Notes under the pieces: model-generated
The model's input: only the letters and a program-made list of their open reading frames with translations
What the model was told of the DNA's origin: nothing
The model's database searches: none
Part shown: positions 12,110 through 24,200 of the stretch, one piece after another
Position numbering within the stretch: position 1 is the stretch's first letter
How the letters are laid out: each line of letters opens with the position of its first letter
Assembly (NCBI GenBank): GCA_001692895.1
Contig: KV748192.1
Coordinates: 2,414,688 to 2,478,687 of the forward strand
Reading direction: 5' to 3'
Origin: Cenococcum geophilum 1.58
Lineage: Eukaryota; Ascomycota; Dothideomycetes; Gloniales; Gloniaceae
DNA length: 64,000 bases
Translations under genes and position numbers: made by a program

Positions 12110-12348
12110 TGTGGGAGGGTACGACTACTCTCAGATAGGAAAGTCACAGTGCTGTCTGTCTGTCTGTCGGTCGGTCGGTCGGTCGGTCGGTCGTCAGTCG
12201 TAATCAATCAGTAGGAAAGCAGTCAGTAAGAAGAAAGGAAAGAATGTATTCTCGGTAGGTCGTGGTAGAGAGAAGGAGAGAAGCCGAAGGCTCAATATAT
12301 ACAGGAAAATGCCAAGGCACTAAGTAGTGGCCCATTTTACCCCACCAC
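12110..12348. mobile_element. 239-bp TG-ended insert (solo LTR or MITE) in Gypsy A3
   Basis: Other Gypsy A copies are continuous here (for example near 36317). In A3 a segment starting TGTGGGAGGGTA and ending TACCCCACCAC is inserted between two copies of ACTAC (12105-12109 and 12349-12353). The two ends form a ~12-bp imperfect inverted repeat. A 5-bp target repeat and TG start suit a short solo LTR; the longer inverted ends would also suit a MITE. It holds a tetranucleotide microsatellite and a TATA-like CAATATATACA. It is much less mutated than the surrounding DNA, so it looks late or low-copy. Confidence 0.7.
12153..12192. repeat. Tetranucleotide microsatellite (TGTC)n(GGTC)n
   Basis: About three TGTC units pass into about seven GGTC units, without the C-to-T decay of nearby DNA. 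It lies inside the 239-bp insert. Confidence 0.9.
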
Positions 12349-13666
12349 ACTACAATTTTAAGAATTAGGGTTTATAACATTTAAAGTATTTAATAAGATC
12401 CTAAAGTAAAGCCGATCTAGAGAGCAACTTAACTTTAGGATATACCCCCCAGCAACAAGCGGGAAGGGGTTCCTATAAAACGTTAGTTATAGCTTCGCCC
12501 TTATAAGTAGTACTTACTAAATATAGGGCTAGAACTAGGTAAAGATTAAGAATAGTAACCAGAAGGTTAATATAGTAAACGGTTGCTAGTATTAGCCGTT
12601 TATAAATTATATTTAGGTATAGGGACGGGCTAGTAGTTAGAGAGGTAGTAGTTACTTTTATATTTAAAGTAGAGGCCCAGCTTAATACGTCGTTCTTATT
12701 TTTTTTTAAAACCCTAGTAGGGCGTATTTTAGGGTCCTAGTGTTAACATCTATAGCGTTAGGGTTCTTAAACTAAGATAACTTAGTAGATATTTACGGGG
12801 CTATTATATTATATTAAGGAGCGTATTTCGGTATTAGGCGTAGTATATTATTATACCGTTTATTAATAATATTTACGCAGGCATTAAGGGCTCTTAGTAG
12901 GTCTACGTCTATTAGGGAGGTTTTTGGTTTAGGGCTTAGGGATTTAATAAGGCTATTAACTAGTGTAGAGTTATTCTAGCTAGTTTCCTTTATATAACGG
13001 TTAAATTCGGAGAAGTATACTGGGAAACTTTTTATTCCTTAAGCTATATAGTTTATTTTCCTCTAAGTAGTGGCTTAGCGGTTTAGGTTACTGTATATAG
13101 CTTTAAGCAGTACAACTAGGCTTTATACTAAGTTTGGCTAAAGAGGTTTAATAAGATTAGCTACCTTTTCTTTTAGTTAACTTAAGGTGTAACAGAGTTA
13201 GTTAGCTTTAGTTAAGTAGTAATTAGTATTATTAGTTAACTTATTTTTAAGCTAGCTTAGAAAGAATTAGAGCTCTTATTATTTACTAGTAAATACTAGG
13301 GGATCTAGTAGTTGTTTAGATTATTACAGTATAGTAATCGGCTTAGGATAAGAGACTATTATAGGTTTAGGGCTTACGTTCCGCGTATTTATTTTTAAAG
13401 ATAGCGTTTAGTCTTAAGGTCCTAACGTAGGCATCTTAAGGGTACGGATTTCTTCTTAGAGGTTCTTAATTAATTACTAGTATCGTACTTCTTATTCGGC
13501 TTATTATTAATTTAAAGTAGCTTAGTTCTATATAACGGCGTCTATAAAAGACTTCTATATCTCTACTAATTATTTTTAGAGTGCGGATATAATACTGGCG
13601 GCCATTATAGAAGCTTTAGGTTCGTTCTGTATATTAATAATAGTATAGGTAGTTAACGTAATATAG

Positions 13667-14046
13667 TATTACGAAGTAAGTATAAGCGGCAATAATATAT
13701 AGCAAGGTAGATATTATTAAGCTATATATATAAACTATATAAGGAGGTTAAAACGTTATATAAAAAAAGAAGGTAGGAAAACGGGAAGAAAGGGTATATA
13801 TTATAGACTTAGTTGCTTAGTTAATATGTGCATAAAGTAAAATAGGATTTAGGTAGTAGTTCTAGTAGAACTTAATAGGATTTAGTAGAACTTAGTAAAA
13901 CTTAGTAAAATATAGCAGAATATAATAGGTTGCCGTTAGATTGCCGCAGATTGCTATTAAATTGCTATCTTATAGTCGGTCTTTAGTTACTAAGTTAGTG
14001 GAAATAAGTAGATATATATAAGGTGTTACGGGGGTATCCTATAACA
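13667..14046 (-). repeat. 5' LTR of Gypsy A3 (380 bp, minus orientation)
   Basis: It reads TATTACGAAGTAAG at the left and GTATCCTATAACA at the right, the reverse-complement ends of the A LTR with transitions. It is followed on the right by AATAG as the presumed target repeat; the matching copy is lost. Confidence 0.88.
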
Positions 14047-15215
14047 AATAGAATAGAATAGGGAATACTAAAATATAGGTCTTTCTTCTACTGCAGTAAT
14101 AGGAGTACTTAGATTTATTTTTACTAAAGTAAGGTATCTTATAGGCGTAGGACGGGTCTAGCATAAGAGCGTAAACGCAATAATAACAGCACTTTAGAGA
14201 AACTACTATAGGAGTAGCTAAAGTGGTCTAAGGCGCTATTAAAAGAGAAATAATACTGCTACTAGTCTAGGGACGCGTAGTACGACTATAAGCCATTATA
14301 AGAGAATACTCTAGGAAGTTAGTATTGTTATAAGAGATAAGGTAGGGATCCTATTATTTATAAACGTATTGTAAAAAGATAATAGAGTAGTAGTAAAAGA
14401 ATAGCTAGAGATATGGAAGCTAAAAGCTAAAATATAATAGAGAGCTATCTACTAAAGAGCGAAATAAATAGTGTTATTAATAAAAAGACGTATAAAAGAT
14501 AATAGCTTATAAACTGGACGAAATTAAAATAAAAGACGTTATTATTAGAACCTATTTTAGGTAAATAGGGATAGTAGCTAGTTAACGCGTTATATAGGAC
14601 AACCTCCAGAACAGCTTATAACAAACTCTTATAATAAAAAAGGTAAATCCTATCTAATTTTTATTACTATTATTAAAGTTCTATTATAATAGCATTATAA
14701 AGAGCTATATTAAAAGAAGAGTAAAGGAATAGAAGATAAAATAAAATTCTACGCTAGTAAAGAACTGGCGACGAGCTATATTATAGAGTACCTTTCTACT
14801 AAGAACTTTCCCTAGTAGTTTTAGTCGGAACTCTATAACAGTTTACTAAAAGGCGAAGTTTTAAAGGACTAAGACCCTTAAAGGGGAGGTAATTATAACA
14901 AGCTCTCCTAAAAGATATACACTAGATAAAATAGATAAAGGTTTTGTTAATATCCTACTAATATTCTAGAGAATATATAGTTAGATAAATAATGGGTAAA
15001 GAGTTTTACTAGTATCTTAAGAAGGATTATAAAGGGAGCTAGTTCTCCTCTAGAGAAGAACTAGCAATTAGTCTCTAAATAGAAGAGGTTAGAAAGTATT
15101 TGTCCTTTATTATATAAAGCTTATTCTACCTTTAACTTATCTTCTACTTACCTATAACTCTCATTCTACACTATTAATTAGATAATTATACGTTCCAGTC
15201 AAACTAGCCTCTTAT
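14047..15215 (+). pseudogene. Unassigned decayed ORF region
   Basis: Not recognised. One plus-strand frame set can be followed over ~14060-15110 with stops mostly at Gln positions. It is rich in charged and helical-looking residues ('EQLEIWKLKAKIQQRAIYQ' near 14400, 'ELATSYIIEYLSTKNF' near 14770, 'ELYNSLLKGEVL' near 14830). That composition would suit a gag-like or other structural protein of an element, but no motif settles it. It flanks the A3 LTR on the left, so A3 is inserted in it. From ~15117 to 15215 I see nothing. Confidence 0.35.
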
Positions 15216-18200
15216 AATATACGTTATAATATAACTTAGGAACTTAACCTACTTAGTATTAAAGATATACTTTAATACCTTAGCGTAGAGGCCCTAATTA
15301 TCTAAACGTTTTAGTACTTTATAGACATATTACTTATATTAATTCTTATCTTTTAAGTAGATTAGGATATTATCTAAATAGATAATATATATGGTTAGCT
15401 AATCTCCCTAAGGCTCTATAAATATATAAATAAAATATTATAGGCATATTAGCTAGCTTAAAAGGTATTCCTAGATACTTAAAGTGGTTGTATTAAGTCT
15501 TAAAAGCGGTTTTTTACTTATCCCCCTTTTTTAATACGGAGCCTATAATAGGCGTCTTATAGATCTAACTTTATAAAGATCTTTACCCTAAATAGTTAAC
15601 CCAGTATTTTACTAACTAGCAGTAGTAGGTAACGGTTTTTAATTATAATCTTATTAAGACCGCGATAGTCTATATATAGCCTTACAGTTCTATTTGGTTT
15701 TAGAATAAAGAGAATTAGTATACTTATTAGTAACTTATTAGGCTAGATCTACCCCTTTTCTAATAAGCTATTAAGGTACTTCTATAGGATCTTAAGCTCT
15801 TTATAAGAGAGATTATAAATAAAAAGGTTCAGTAGTTGCTTACTTTCTTTTAAATTAATTATATAATTATATTCTAAGTTCTATAGTAGGACTTTAGCTT
15901 ATCTACCTAAAAATATACTTAGTAAGTACCTTAGGCCTAATAGAATATTTAATATATTAGGGTTACGTTTATCCTTTATGTTATTATTAGGTAGGTTTTA
16001 GAGCTCTCTTAAAATACTTACGGGCAGCGTTACGCGCTATAGTAGTTGCTTATATATAGTTATCACCGTATATTATACTATTTTATATAGTAGTTAGTAG
16101 AGGGTAGGAAATTCTTTAATACAGCGTTTAAGGTACCGTAGTATACTCTCCGCGTTTTACTTAAGCTAGAGTAACCTATAGCGGTTAAAGTATCTTATAA
16201 GATCCTTAAGATCGCCGCTTCTTTATAATATCTCTATAACCTATCCAGTAGGTCCCTATAAGGTCTCTATTATAAAGGGGTTATTACCTATACTAGGCGT
16301 TATACCTATCTTACTATTAAATAGGGGTTAGATTTAATACTTCTTTAGGTATAAAGCGTATACTATTCCGCCTAGAGCTATATTCTTTAGAATATCCTTT
16401 AGGCTTATTAGTAATATACACCCTTCTAAATCTTTATTATTCTACTATTTAAAGGCTCCTATTTTAAAGCGTATTTTAGGATCTACTTCTATAAGCTAAG
16501 GGTATTTAAGGATAAGATTATAACTTATAAAGTTAGCTACCTAAAAGGGTTATGGGCTAACTACCTTAATACAGTTATATATATTAGCTACTAACACTAT
16601 AAGCTTATAAGCACTATATAGTTTAATATAATACTTATTTAGGAAGCCTATAATAGGTTTTCGCCACGTTTATAATAAAATAAGTTTATACTCTTTTACT
16701 AAATTATATTATATAAGATTAACTTTAGCGCTACTATTATATAATGCTTAGAACTAATATACCTCGTCTATAGAGAGTGCCGTTTCTAGCTTAATAATAA
16801 TATAGAGAGTCTCTTCTTCTATATTTTACCCTGATTATAGCTAAAAGAGGTCCTTAATTAGGGTTTTTTTTAGATTATTAGTGCTGTTATTACCCTATTA
16901 ATTTTTCTAATAAAATCTACCTCTGGAGTTTTTTTATAACTTTTTAAAGTGTTCCCGTAAAGGTGCTAAATAGGTATTAGGTTAGCTCTAAAAGTCTTTT
17001 TTTATTACTTAAGGCCCCTAACTTTAACCCTTTTAAGGTTAGGTCTGTCCTATATTACTATTAAAGTGCCTATACTTTTAGTAAACCCCTAACTTCTTAC
17101 TAGGAGAGGTCTAGTCCCTTACTATATCTTTAGCATTTAAAACCGCTCGTTTAAAATCCGTATATATAGTAATCCGCAATAAGGCTTCTACGTGATTTAT
17201 TTTATTATAAATTACTAGCTTAATTCTAGCCTAAATAAACCTAATCTTCTCCTTCTTATAAATGCTACCGTCATTATTTTTAAAGGGCTTTAAATCTATT
17301 TATTAAGTACGAGTTTCTACAAAGTTTATAAACTGGCAGAAGTTATAGCGGTTAAACTATATTTTATTCTAAAATAGCTCTATATTATTATATTATATAA
17401 TATATAGATCTTAAGTCTATTTCCTTAGGAAGGTTTACAGCTATAACTATATAGTAATTTGCTCTTTTTTAAGCTAATTAAGTATAATTTAGTTTAGTAA
17501 TTAGTCTTTAATCTTACTAATAATCTAATATATATACTCTTTAGTATTATCTTATATTATTAGCATATTAAAGAAGTTATCTACCTTACAAACCCAATCG
17601 CCTAACTACTAAGTATTAGGTCTATAGCGGAGTTCTAAACTACTAAAGGCCTTAGCCAGTTAATCTATATCCTTTTTCTATTTATAGTATAGATACCTCT
17701 TTAAGTCTTTTATACCTTTTTAGGTAGATACTAAGTAGCTTTTAAAAAGCCTTTAGCCTTAGCTAGGTTATAAAAGATTTTATTTAGCCTAGATTAAGCT
17801 TTACTAAATTTAAACCTACCCCTAGAGGTTTCTAATATATTTATTAATAGCTCCTTCCTATATAGCTTCTAAGAGCCTTATAGTAGCTTTCTAATATCTA
17901 TCTTAAAGATAATTAGTTTAGGGCTCTTAACTTTTTAACCTTAGCCTTAGGGAAGCTCTAGATATAGAGGTAGTATTAGTACTAGTAGCTAAAGTGGATT
18001 TCCTAATACGGCTTAGGTTTTAAGTTAGTGGTTAGGTTAAATTACCTAAAGAGGTAGGCCTACTTAGCTTATAAGCAGTCTATATACTACTACTATACTA
18101 ATTATAGGCCAGTAGTCTTCCAGGAGGGTTCCAGTTAGGTCCTTAGTTAGATATATTAGTATATTTCTCTAGAATTTCTAGCTTAAGGGAAGATCTTAAA

Positions 18201-18570
18201 GTTACCTCTAGCGCTTAATCTTCTAATTAGCCAAGGTAGGGCTAAAAGGGCTTTAGTTATTTTCTAGTAGCGTTATAACCGTTATAAAGGGTATCTATAT
18301 TTTCTTTAGTAGTAACTATAGGTGTATAAGAGTCTTTAAGCTCCTAGAGTATCTAGGTATTAGGGCTTATTTAGCTATCTTACCCAAAGGGTTATATTAT
18401 CGCAATCTCTTACTATTAGAGGGACCTTTTTACCTTACCACGACGGCTTTCTATAAGGTGCCTATAGGGTTTCCATTTAGGTTGTCGCGAGATTTTAAGA
18501 GAGAATAGTGGTTATAAATAAAAGATATAAATAAACAATCTAGTCCTTAAAGCCAACTACCCTTTTAGGA
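15216..18570 (-). pseudogene. Gypsy B1 gag-pol (broken)
   Basis: On the minus strand, gag is at about 18560-17000. The protease catalytic motif at ~16730-16745 reads L-Y-N-S-S-A (family D-S-G-A, Asn codon 16736-16738). RT at ~15900-15216 has 'KPNRTVRLYIDYRGLNKI' followed by 'FTKLDL' and 'AFRTRYSHFKYLV'. The protein would be a Ty3 polyprotein. RNase H and integrase are missing. The frame is full of TAG/TAA. Confidence 0.8.
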
Positions 18571-18590
18571 AGAAGTAGAAAGGATTTAAA

Positions 18591-18679
18591 TATAAGGGGA
18601 CTTTATAGATAGGGAGCTATAAGGATATAATTGTAGAATAAAATAGATTAGTAAGAGAGACAAATCCTTAAAGAGGTAA
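18591..18679 (-). repeat. B1 5' LTR, first piece (89 bp)
   Basis: It starts TATAAGGGGACTTT and matches the first 89 bp of the B2 LTR in plus-strand reading. It ends in GGTAA, where B2 is inserted. It joins to 45911-46038. Confidence 0.9.
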
Positions 18680-18894
18680 TGTAAGGGGATCTTGTAGACA
18701 GGGGGCTATAAGGACACGATTGGAACAGGATAAATTGGTAAAAGAGACGAATCCTTAAGGAGGTAAGGCCTCTGGGATTGTAAAGACTATATACTACAGG
18801 CATGTGCCTCCGGCACGTAACCGGCGACTATCTAAGGGGCGTCTAGGGGTTGTCCTAAGGGCAACCCGAGGTGTCCGCAATAATATCCCTTATA
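18680..18894 (-). repeat. 3' LTR of Gypsy B2 (215 bp)
   Basis: It begins TGTAAGGGGATC and ends ATATCCCTTATA in plus-strand reading, so the element ends are TG...CA-like with inverted TGTAAGGG. A C-run forming the polypurine tract (on the minus strand) starts four bases to the right. Confidence 0.93.
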
Positions 18895-18897
18895 TTA

Positions 18898-18909
18898 CCC
18901 CCCCCCCCC
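18898..18909 (-). promoter_or_regulatory. Polypurine tract of Gypsy B2
   Basis: A run of 12 C on the plus strand, four bases from the 3' LTR, is a G-run on the coding strand. The B3 copy has the same tract at 46456-46462 before its 3' LTR. Confidence 0.8.
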
Positions 18910-21219
18910 TTCTTGCGGTTAGCCCTTGATCGCTATTACCTTACGGTAAGGAGATTATAAGGGCTCGTCCCGGAAGAGGTTTAGAAAGATATCGGAGAGG
19001 TGTTGGCATGCTACTGTATATTATCTATCTATCTAACCCCTACTTTAAACTCCTAAAAAACCTTAATAAGGAAAAAATATAACTGGAGAAAAGATATAAG
19101 GATTGCTAAGAGACCTATTAGAAGCCTACTAGAAGTATACTAGTGACTACCTAGGCTAATATAGGGATTTTTATACAACTCTGCTTTTAAGCCTTTATGC
19201 CAGTCTATAATTAATTACAAGTATTATAGGTAATTTGGTGTTCTAGTATAGTTCCGTAGAACCTTTTAGTATAGGGTTTAACGTATAAAGCCTTAGCTTG
19301 CCGTTGTCTTTAACTGCTAAGATATAGTCTATAATCCTTTCTTATAATCCTTTTCTTATAATCCCCTACATTACTAACGTATTGCTCCCACATTTGCCCT
19401 TAGGCTATTAGATGCGGTTAAGGTATTAATTAATTAGTTAAAGAGACTTGTCTCCTAAGATTTAGTATATATGGTTTTAAATCTAGTGGTCCTGTGCCGT
19501 ATATTTAGCGTAGCTCTACTGCCTAGTAAACAGGGACATTTCGCGATAGTAATTGTAGCTATTATACGATTGTTAAGAACGTCTATAACATTATTCTTTA
19601 ATACTATAGTATCGTTTTAGGTCTAATTTAACCTATATACGACTTTAATTTAACGTCTTAATTGCCTTCCCCTAGCCGCGTAGTTAGTTTTTATAAGGAA
19701 GTAATGGTTAAATGACTTATACGCGTATTTCCTTCCTTCTAAATAGCGCTATTATAACGGAGTTATATTAGTAAGGTTACAGCTATTTACTAAAAGGGTA
19801 TTAGACGGTGAAGTATAAGACACTTTACTTATTAAGCTTAATCCTTTTCCTTAATACTTTACTTCCCATTATTAACCTTCGTCCAATTTAGACGTATCTT
19901 TAATATATTATTAAGATTTTCTTCTTTTTTATCATTAATTTAATATGCCTCTTTATTCTCCTACTAACTGCTCTTTTAAGTAAATTCCATAGCGTATCCT
20001 AGCCCTACCTTTATATATGGAACCCTAACCCCCGCTAACCCGTAACTGGTATTAGTCCTACCTAAATGATTTTGCCTATACGTCTTTAAAAGACTAGAAA
20101 TCTGATAACAGGATTCTAGAGGCTTATAATAAGACGTACTGCGTTAGATCTAATACCTTTAGTCCTTATAATCAATGCATGCGTACTAAGAGCGGCAGTT
20201 GCGTTAAGGTAAGTTTTTCTATCCTTAATAGATTTCTATTGCTAACTTTAAGCTTTAATAGCCTAGGCCTAAGTAGCGACGTTCCTTTAGTGTCCTTGAC
20301 TACTATATCGCCCGGGCTCTCTCTTATTTTAGCGTAAATGCTAAATGACTTAGCCGAATTTAAGACTATGCCACAGCCATCTATACTGCCTATAATTCCT
20401 AGCAAGCTAGCTAGTAACGCCTAATGCGAAAGTAAGGTTGGTATACTGAGGATAGGGTAAGGGATGGGGGTGGTAAGAAGAAGGTCGCTGTCTACTATAG
20501 GAAGGAGTTTGCGTATACGCGTTAAGTTTTAAAAGAGTATAATATAATGCGGTATTAGGTAGGTTACCCTTTGGGTACCTAGCGGATAGGTAACTAATAG
20601 TTGCCGTAGTAAGGTCTTAGTGGTTCTGGACTATACCAGCTAGCTAATATCTCTGTTTATTCTAGGCTTAAGCGTATTTTTATTAACTATAAGCTTACGC
20701 CATAAGAGCTTCGTTGGTATTAGTTTGGACCTAATATTGGTGTTAAGCATTTAAGAGTCTCTGCTCTAGCTACACCTTATCGTCCTGCCCCTGTTTTTAT
20801 GCCTACTTATATACCTACTAAGGAATCTAGATCCCATTCTTGTTAGCTATCACTTAGTGGCCTAATAGATACTGATCCTACTTCTAATAATGAGGTATAG
20901 TGGCTTTTTAGATTGGGCATTTATGGTTTAGACTTTTGGGATTCGTTCTTATATATAGTAGCAATTGAGGACCTTAATTAGGTGCTTAGAAAGGCCTCGG
21001 AAGGCTTTTAGGAAGGGCTTAAAAGCCCTAGAAATAATGTTCCTGGTATAGATTAATAAATGGGAATGTAATTCTAGCAAAATGCCCTATTAACTCTATG
21101 CTATGTACGTAAAAAGGCTGAGGACCCGTCCTGCCTTGGGCCGTAGCCTTATCCCTATGGTTTTCGGAGCTTATCCGTTCCATATCTAATTTGACCTATT
21201 TACTCTTTTCGCGAGCTTT
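18910..21219 (-). other. Long 3' region of Gypsy B2, mostly unassigned
   Basis: It lies between the chromodomain and the polypurine tract. 18910-19336 recurs inverted at 46039-46455 in B3, so at least that part belongs to the element. At 19330-19370 there are two to three repeats of a TATAATCCTTTCT unit. From 19370 to about 20420 I see no coding signal I trust. At 20420-21060 both strands keep moderately open frames; the minus frame may be an extended basic C-terminus of pol. No family recognised. Confidence 0.4.
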
Positions 21220-24200
21220 CTTTATAGGTCGCGATAATACCGTAGTATTAGAGCGCTTTCTATGACTTGCAGATTGTGGACCTTGGTCCTAATATTCTTT
21301 TAGAATATCTTTGCAATAATTGAGGTGATCCTCTAGTTCCTATATAGAGTCCTTAGCGGGCTAGCCTAGCTATTTGACTTTAAATTGAAGCTTGTTCTTA
21401 ACAGACTTATAGTATAGTATAGCTTCAACCTTATACCGCTCGCCCACCACCTTAGGGTGTTTAATTAGGCCTAGACAGAAGTTCTTTTTTGGCGGTAGTC
21501 TATGCCATAGCTCTAGTAGGTTTATATAAAACACTAGATATATACGGGCTATAGATAGGGGTAGCTAGAGACGATAGGCTAGCTTACTAATTCGTTCCTT
21601 AACTTGGAAGGGACCTAGGTATCTTACATCGAGCTTCTTTAATAGTTAACGGGTCTTAATATTTGTTAAATGTAATAGAACCTCATCGCCTACTCCGAAA
21701 TGCTTGTTTTGGTGCTTATGGTTATACTAAAGTCTCTGCTGCTCTTAGGTATCTTATAGGCTCTACTTTATATACTTTTATTACTTCTTTTATTCCTAGA
21801 GGTATTCTTATACTCTTTAGTGGATGTCCTTAGACTTTCTAGTAGGGTCCTATAACTAATTATGCGGCCTTAGCCAGTAATTGTTGAGTATATTATAATA
21901 ATAATAATAATAATTCTTTGATTAACGTCTGATACGGATACTATCTAGCCCCACGCAGACTACTCCGTACATAAGGGAAAAGTAATATTAACGGGAAAAA
22001 ACCCTTGCTGCTAGGGGGGAGGAAAAACCCTATAAGCCACCTCAGTAGGATAAAAAAACCCCGATTTGCCATGTCCGTCCGTAGCGGCGGCCCTACGGGT
22101 CTACGGCTACGTCCTATCCTCCTTGGATGTTCGAACTTCTTAGAAACCACTGCTTCCTTCTCTAGCTTACCCTAGCTAGGGTTTACTACGTCCTAGCTAG
22201 GCCTTGCCAATTAATTACCGTACTGCTGTTTCCCATATCTTGGCCATCCCCTATATACTATTTCTTGTCTGACCATTGCCATATACGCTATACCTTCCCC
22301 CCCCTAGGGCCTATTAAAGGCGTAAGGGGGATTCATCCATTCTAACCACCGTAATACTAATAAGCGAGCGGGATATTATATTATATTTGGGTATCTTTTA
22401 TACCTAAGCCCCAGCTAGGCCCTTTCTAAGGGTCACCACTCCGTTAAAAGAAGATAGGGAAAACCGTGGGTCGCAATCCAGGCTGCTAGGTAGTATTTGG
22501 TAGAAAAAACGGCGAGTAACCGCATGCTCCGCGGGCGATCGCCCTAGGGGTTAGGAGGGGCCGTATATTTACTCATTCGTCTACTTACTTATTCGCGATC
22601 GCTCGTTCGTTAATATAAGAGGTCGTCAATGCTTTCTATTAGGGGTTGGGGGATGCTATCGAATGCCGTATATCCACGTTGGATTGTATAGGTGCCTTAA
22701 TAGGAGAATAGCGTAGCTAAATTGTAGAGGGCCACAGTAGTGGTTTTCGAGATCTCACCATCTGAAAATTTTTCACTACCGCCCACAACGCTCACAACCA
22801 CGACCACCAGGTCCTATCGCACGCTATACAACGTCTCTGCGTTGGCTCTAAGTCTGAACTTCAAAGACCCAGGTTTGTAGCCGTTACCACGTACAGGTGC
22901 AGAGTCCGTTTTCAACGGCCTTGAGTATATTATTAAACCCAAATAGTTAAACGCTATAGGCAATCTAGATTGGTGCATACTTATATAATGCATATTGCTT
23001 TAAATTGTAAGCGTACTCTGCGTACGGAAGTAGCTTATACTAGTTATCTTACTAGTAGTTTAAATATATCTATAGGTAAGACTCTAGTTCCTAGTTCTAG
23101 TGTTCTGTTTACCCATCTATCTACGGGTAGAAAGCTATACTATACTAGTGGTCTATCTTTAAATGGAAGCATAGGTCCGACCAGTATTGGCTTATAAAGA
23201 CGCTGCCCCTATTAGTAATAATAGAGTGTGGCTAATCTACTTTAAAAAAGCATTTCTCCTTAATTAGGTTGGCGAGCTTTTATATATTAATTGTCTTATT
23301 AATAAGAAGGTATTAGATATACTTCGAAAACCTATTAATAAGTATAAGGACTAAATTGTATGTTCGTCCTTAGCTATCTTTAGATAGCGAGAGATCCGTA
23401 ATAAAGTTTATGGCGTAATGTTGCTATAGCTTACTAGCGGGGGAGACTAATTTAAGTAGACCCTATAGCTTGTGCCTACGGATCTTATATACTTAACACT
23501 TCTTATAATAGCTAATATACTCCTTTACTTTCTAATTAAGCCTTAGCTAATAGTATTTACGTTAAAGTAATTCCACTATTTTTACTTAACCATAGTGGCT
23601 GCCCAGAGAATCATCGTAATTCTTTATAAGAATCTTCTATTATAGATTTGCTTCTTATAGTACCCAAACCTTACCACCTCTACGTAGTAGGCCCATTGAG
23701 TTTAGTTTCTAATGGTGGCGCCTAGCAGCTTCTTTTCCATTACGTTTCCGGTCTACTTCCGCATTAAGGATAGTATAGAAAGCGTCCCTTCGTTACACCT
23801 TACAGATAAGGTTTATTAACCTTTTGGATAATTTCTAGGTGAAAGCTGTTTTGTCCTATACTGCTCTAAGTATAAGACTAGATAGTACTATAGATCTTAT
23901 AACTCTTTAATACGCGTACATTAGGAAGGCCGCTACAAGGTTAAAGTCCTTTAGTTATTATAGGGCTCCGAGTTCCAATTGCTCTATAGCTTCGCTATTA
24001 ATTTAAAGGGATAGCTTAGCAATTAGGGATGGTGTATTACTAGGTTCTGAGAATGTATTAGGGACGTCCTATCTAGGTATATTTGGACCCTTATCGGTAA
24101 CGGACCGGGTACTAGCTAAAACGTCAGTAGAAACCAATAGGGCTTACACCGCCTAAGACTCGGTGTATAGAGCTATAGGTACTTAAGTATCCTATACCTA

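Larger units (their letters stand above)
11904..14046 (-). mobile_element. Gypsy A copy A3: gag/protease part with 5' LTR, truncated by LINE-1
   Basis: The minus-strand 5' third of a Gypsy A element: protease region at ~11910-12100, gag to ~13640 and the 5' LTR at 13667-14046. The protease motif near 12030 reads I-N-T-G-A, with the catalytic Asp changed to Asn. It is interrupted by a 239-bp insert at 12110-12348. RT, integrase and 3' LTR should lie left of LINE-1 but are not there. Either LINE-1 insertion came with a deletion or later recombination removed them. Stops are frequent. Confidence 0.85.
15216..18679 (-). mobile_element. Gypsy B copy B1 (left part): RT, protease, gag and part of 5' LTR
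   Basis: A minus-strand Ty3 element truncated at its 3' side near 15216, where similarity to B2 stops in the RT region. Its 5' LTR starts at 18591 and is cut at 18679 by insertion of B2; the rest of the LTR is at 45911-46038. GGTAA is duplicated at 18675-18679 and 45906-45910. The two LTR pieces add up to 217 bp, close to the 215-bp B2 LTR, which confirms the join. Heavily RIP-mutated. Confidence 0.88.

Noticed and set aside
12153..12192. Short spaced repeats considered as a CRISPR-like array
   Set aside because: A pure tetranucleotide microsatellite without spacers, in fungal DNA.
20172..20405. 77-codon minus-strand open frame in the B2 3' region
   Set aside because: No recognisable domain, no supporting context, and DNA of this composition yields such frames by chance. 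Kept only as part of the unexplained region.
22970..23197. 75-codon plus-strand open frame
   Set aside because: Antisense of the Gypsy B2 integrase core, which shows the family motifs on the minus strand.
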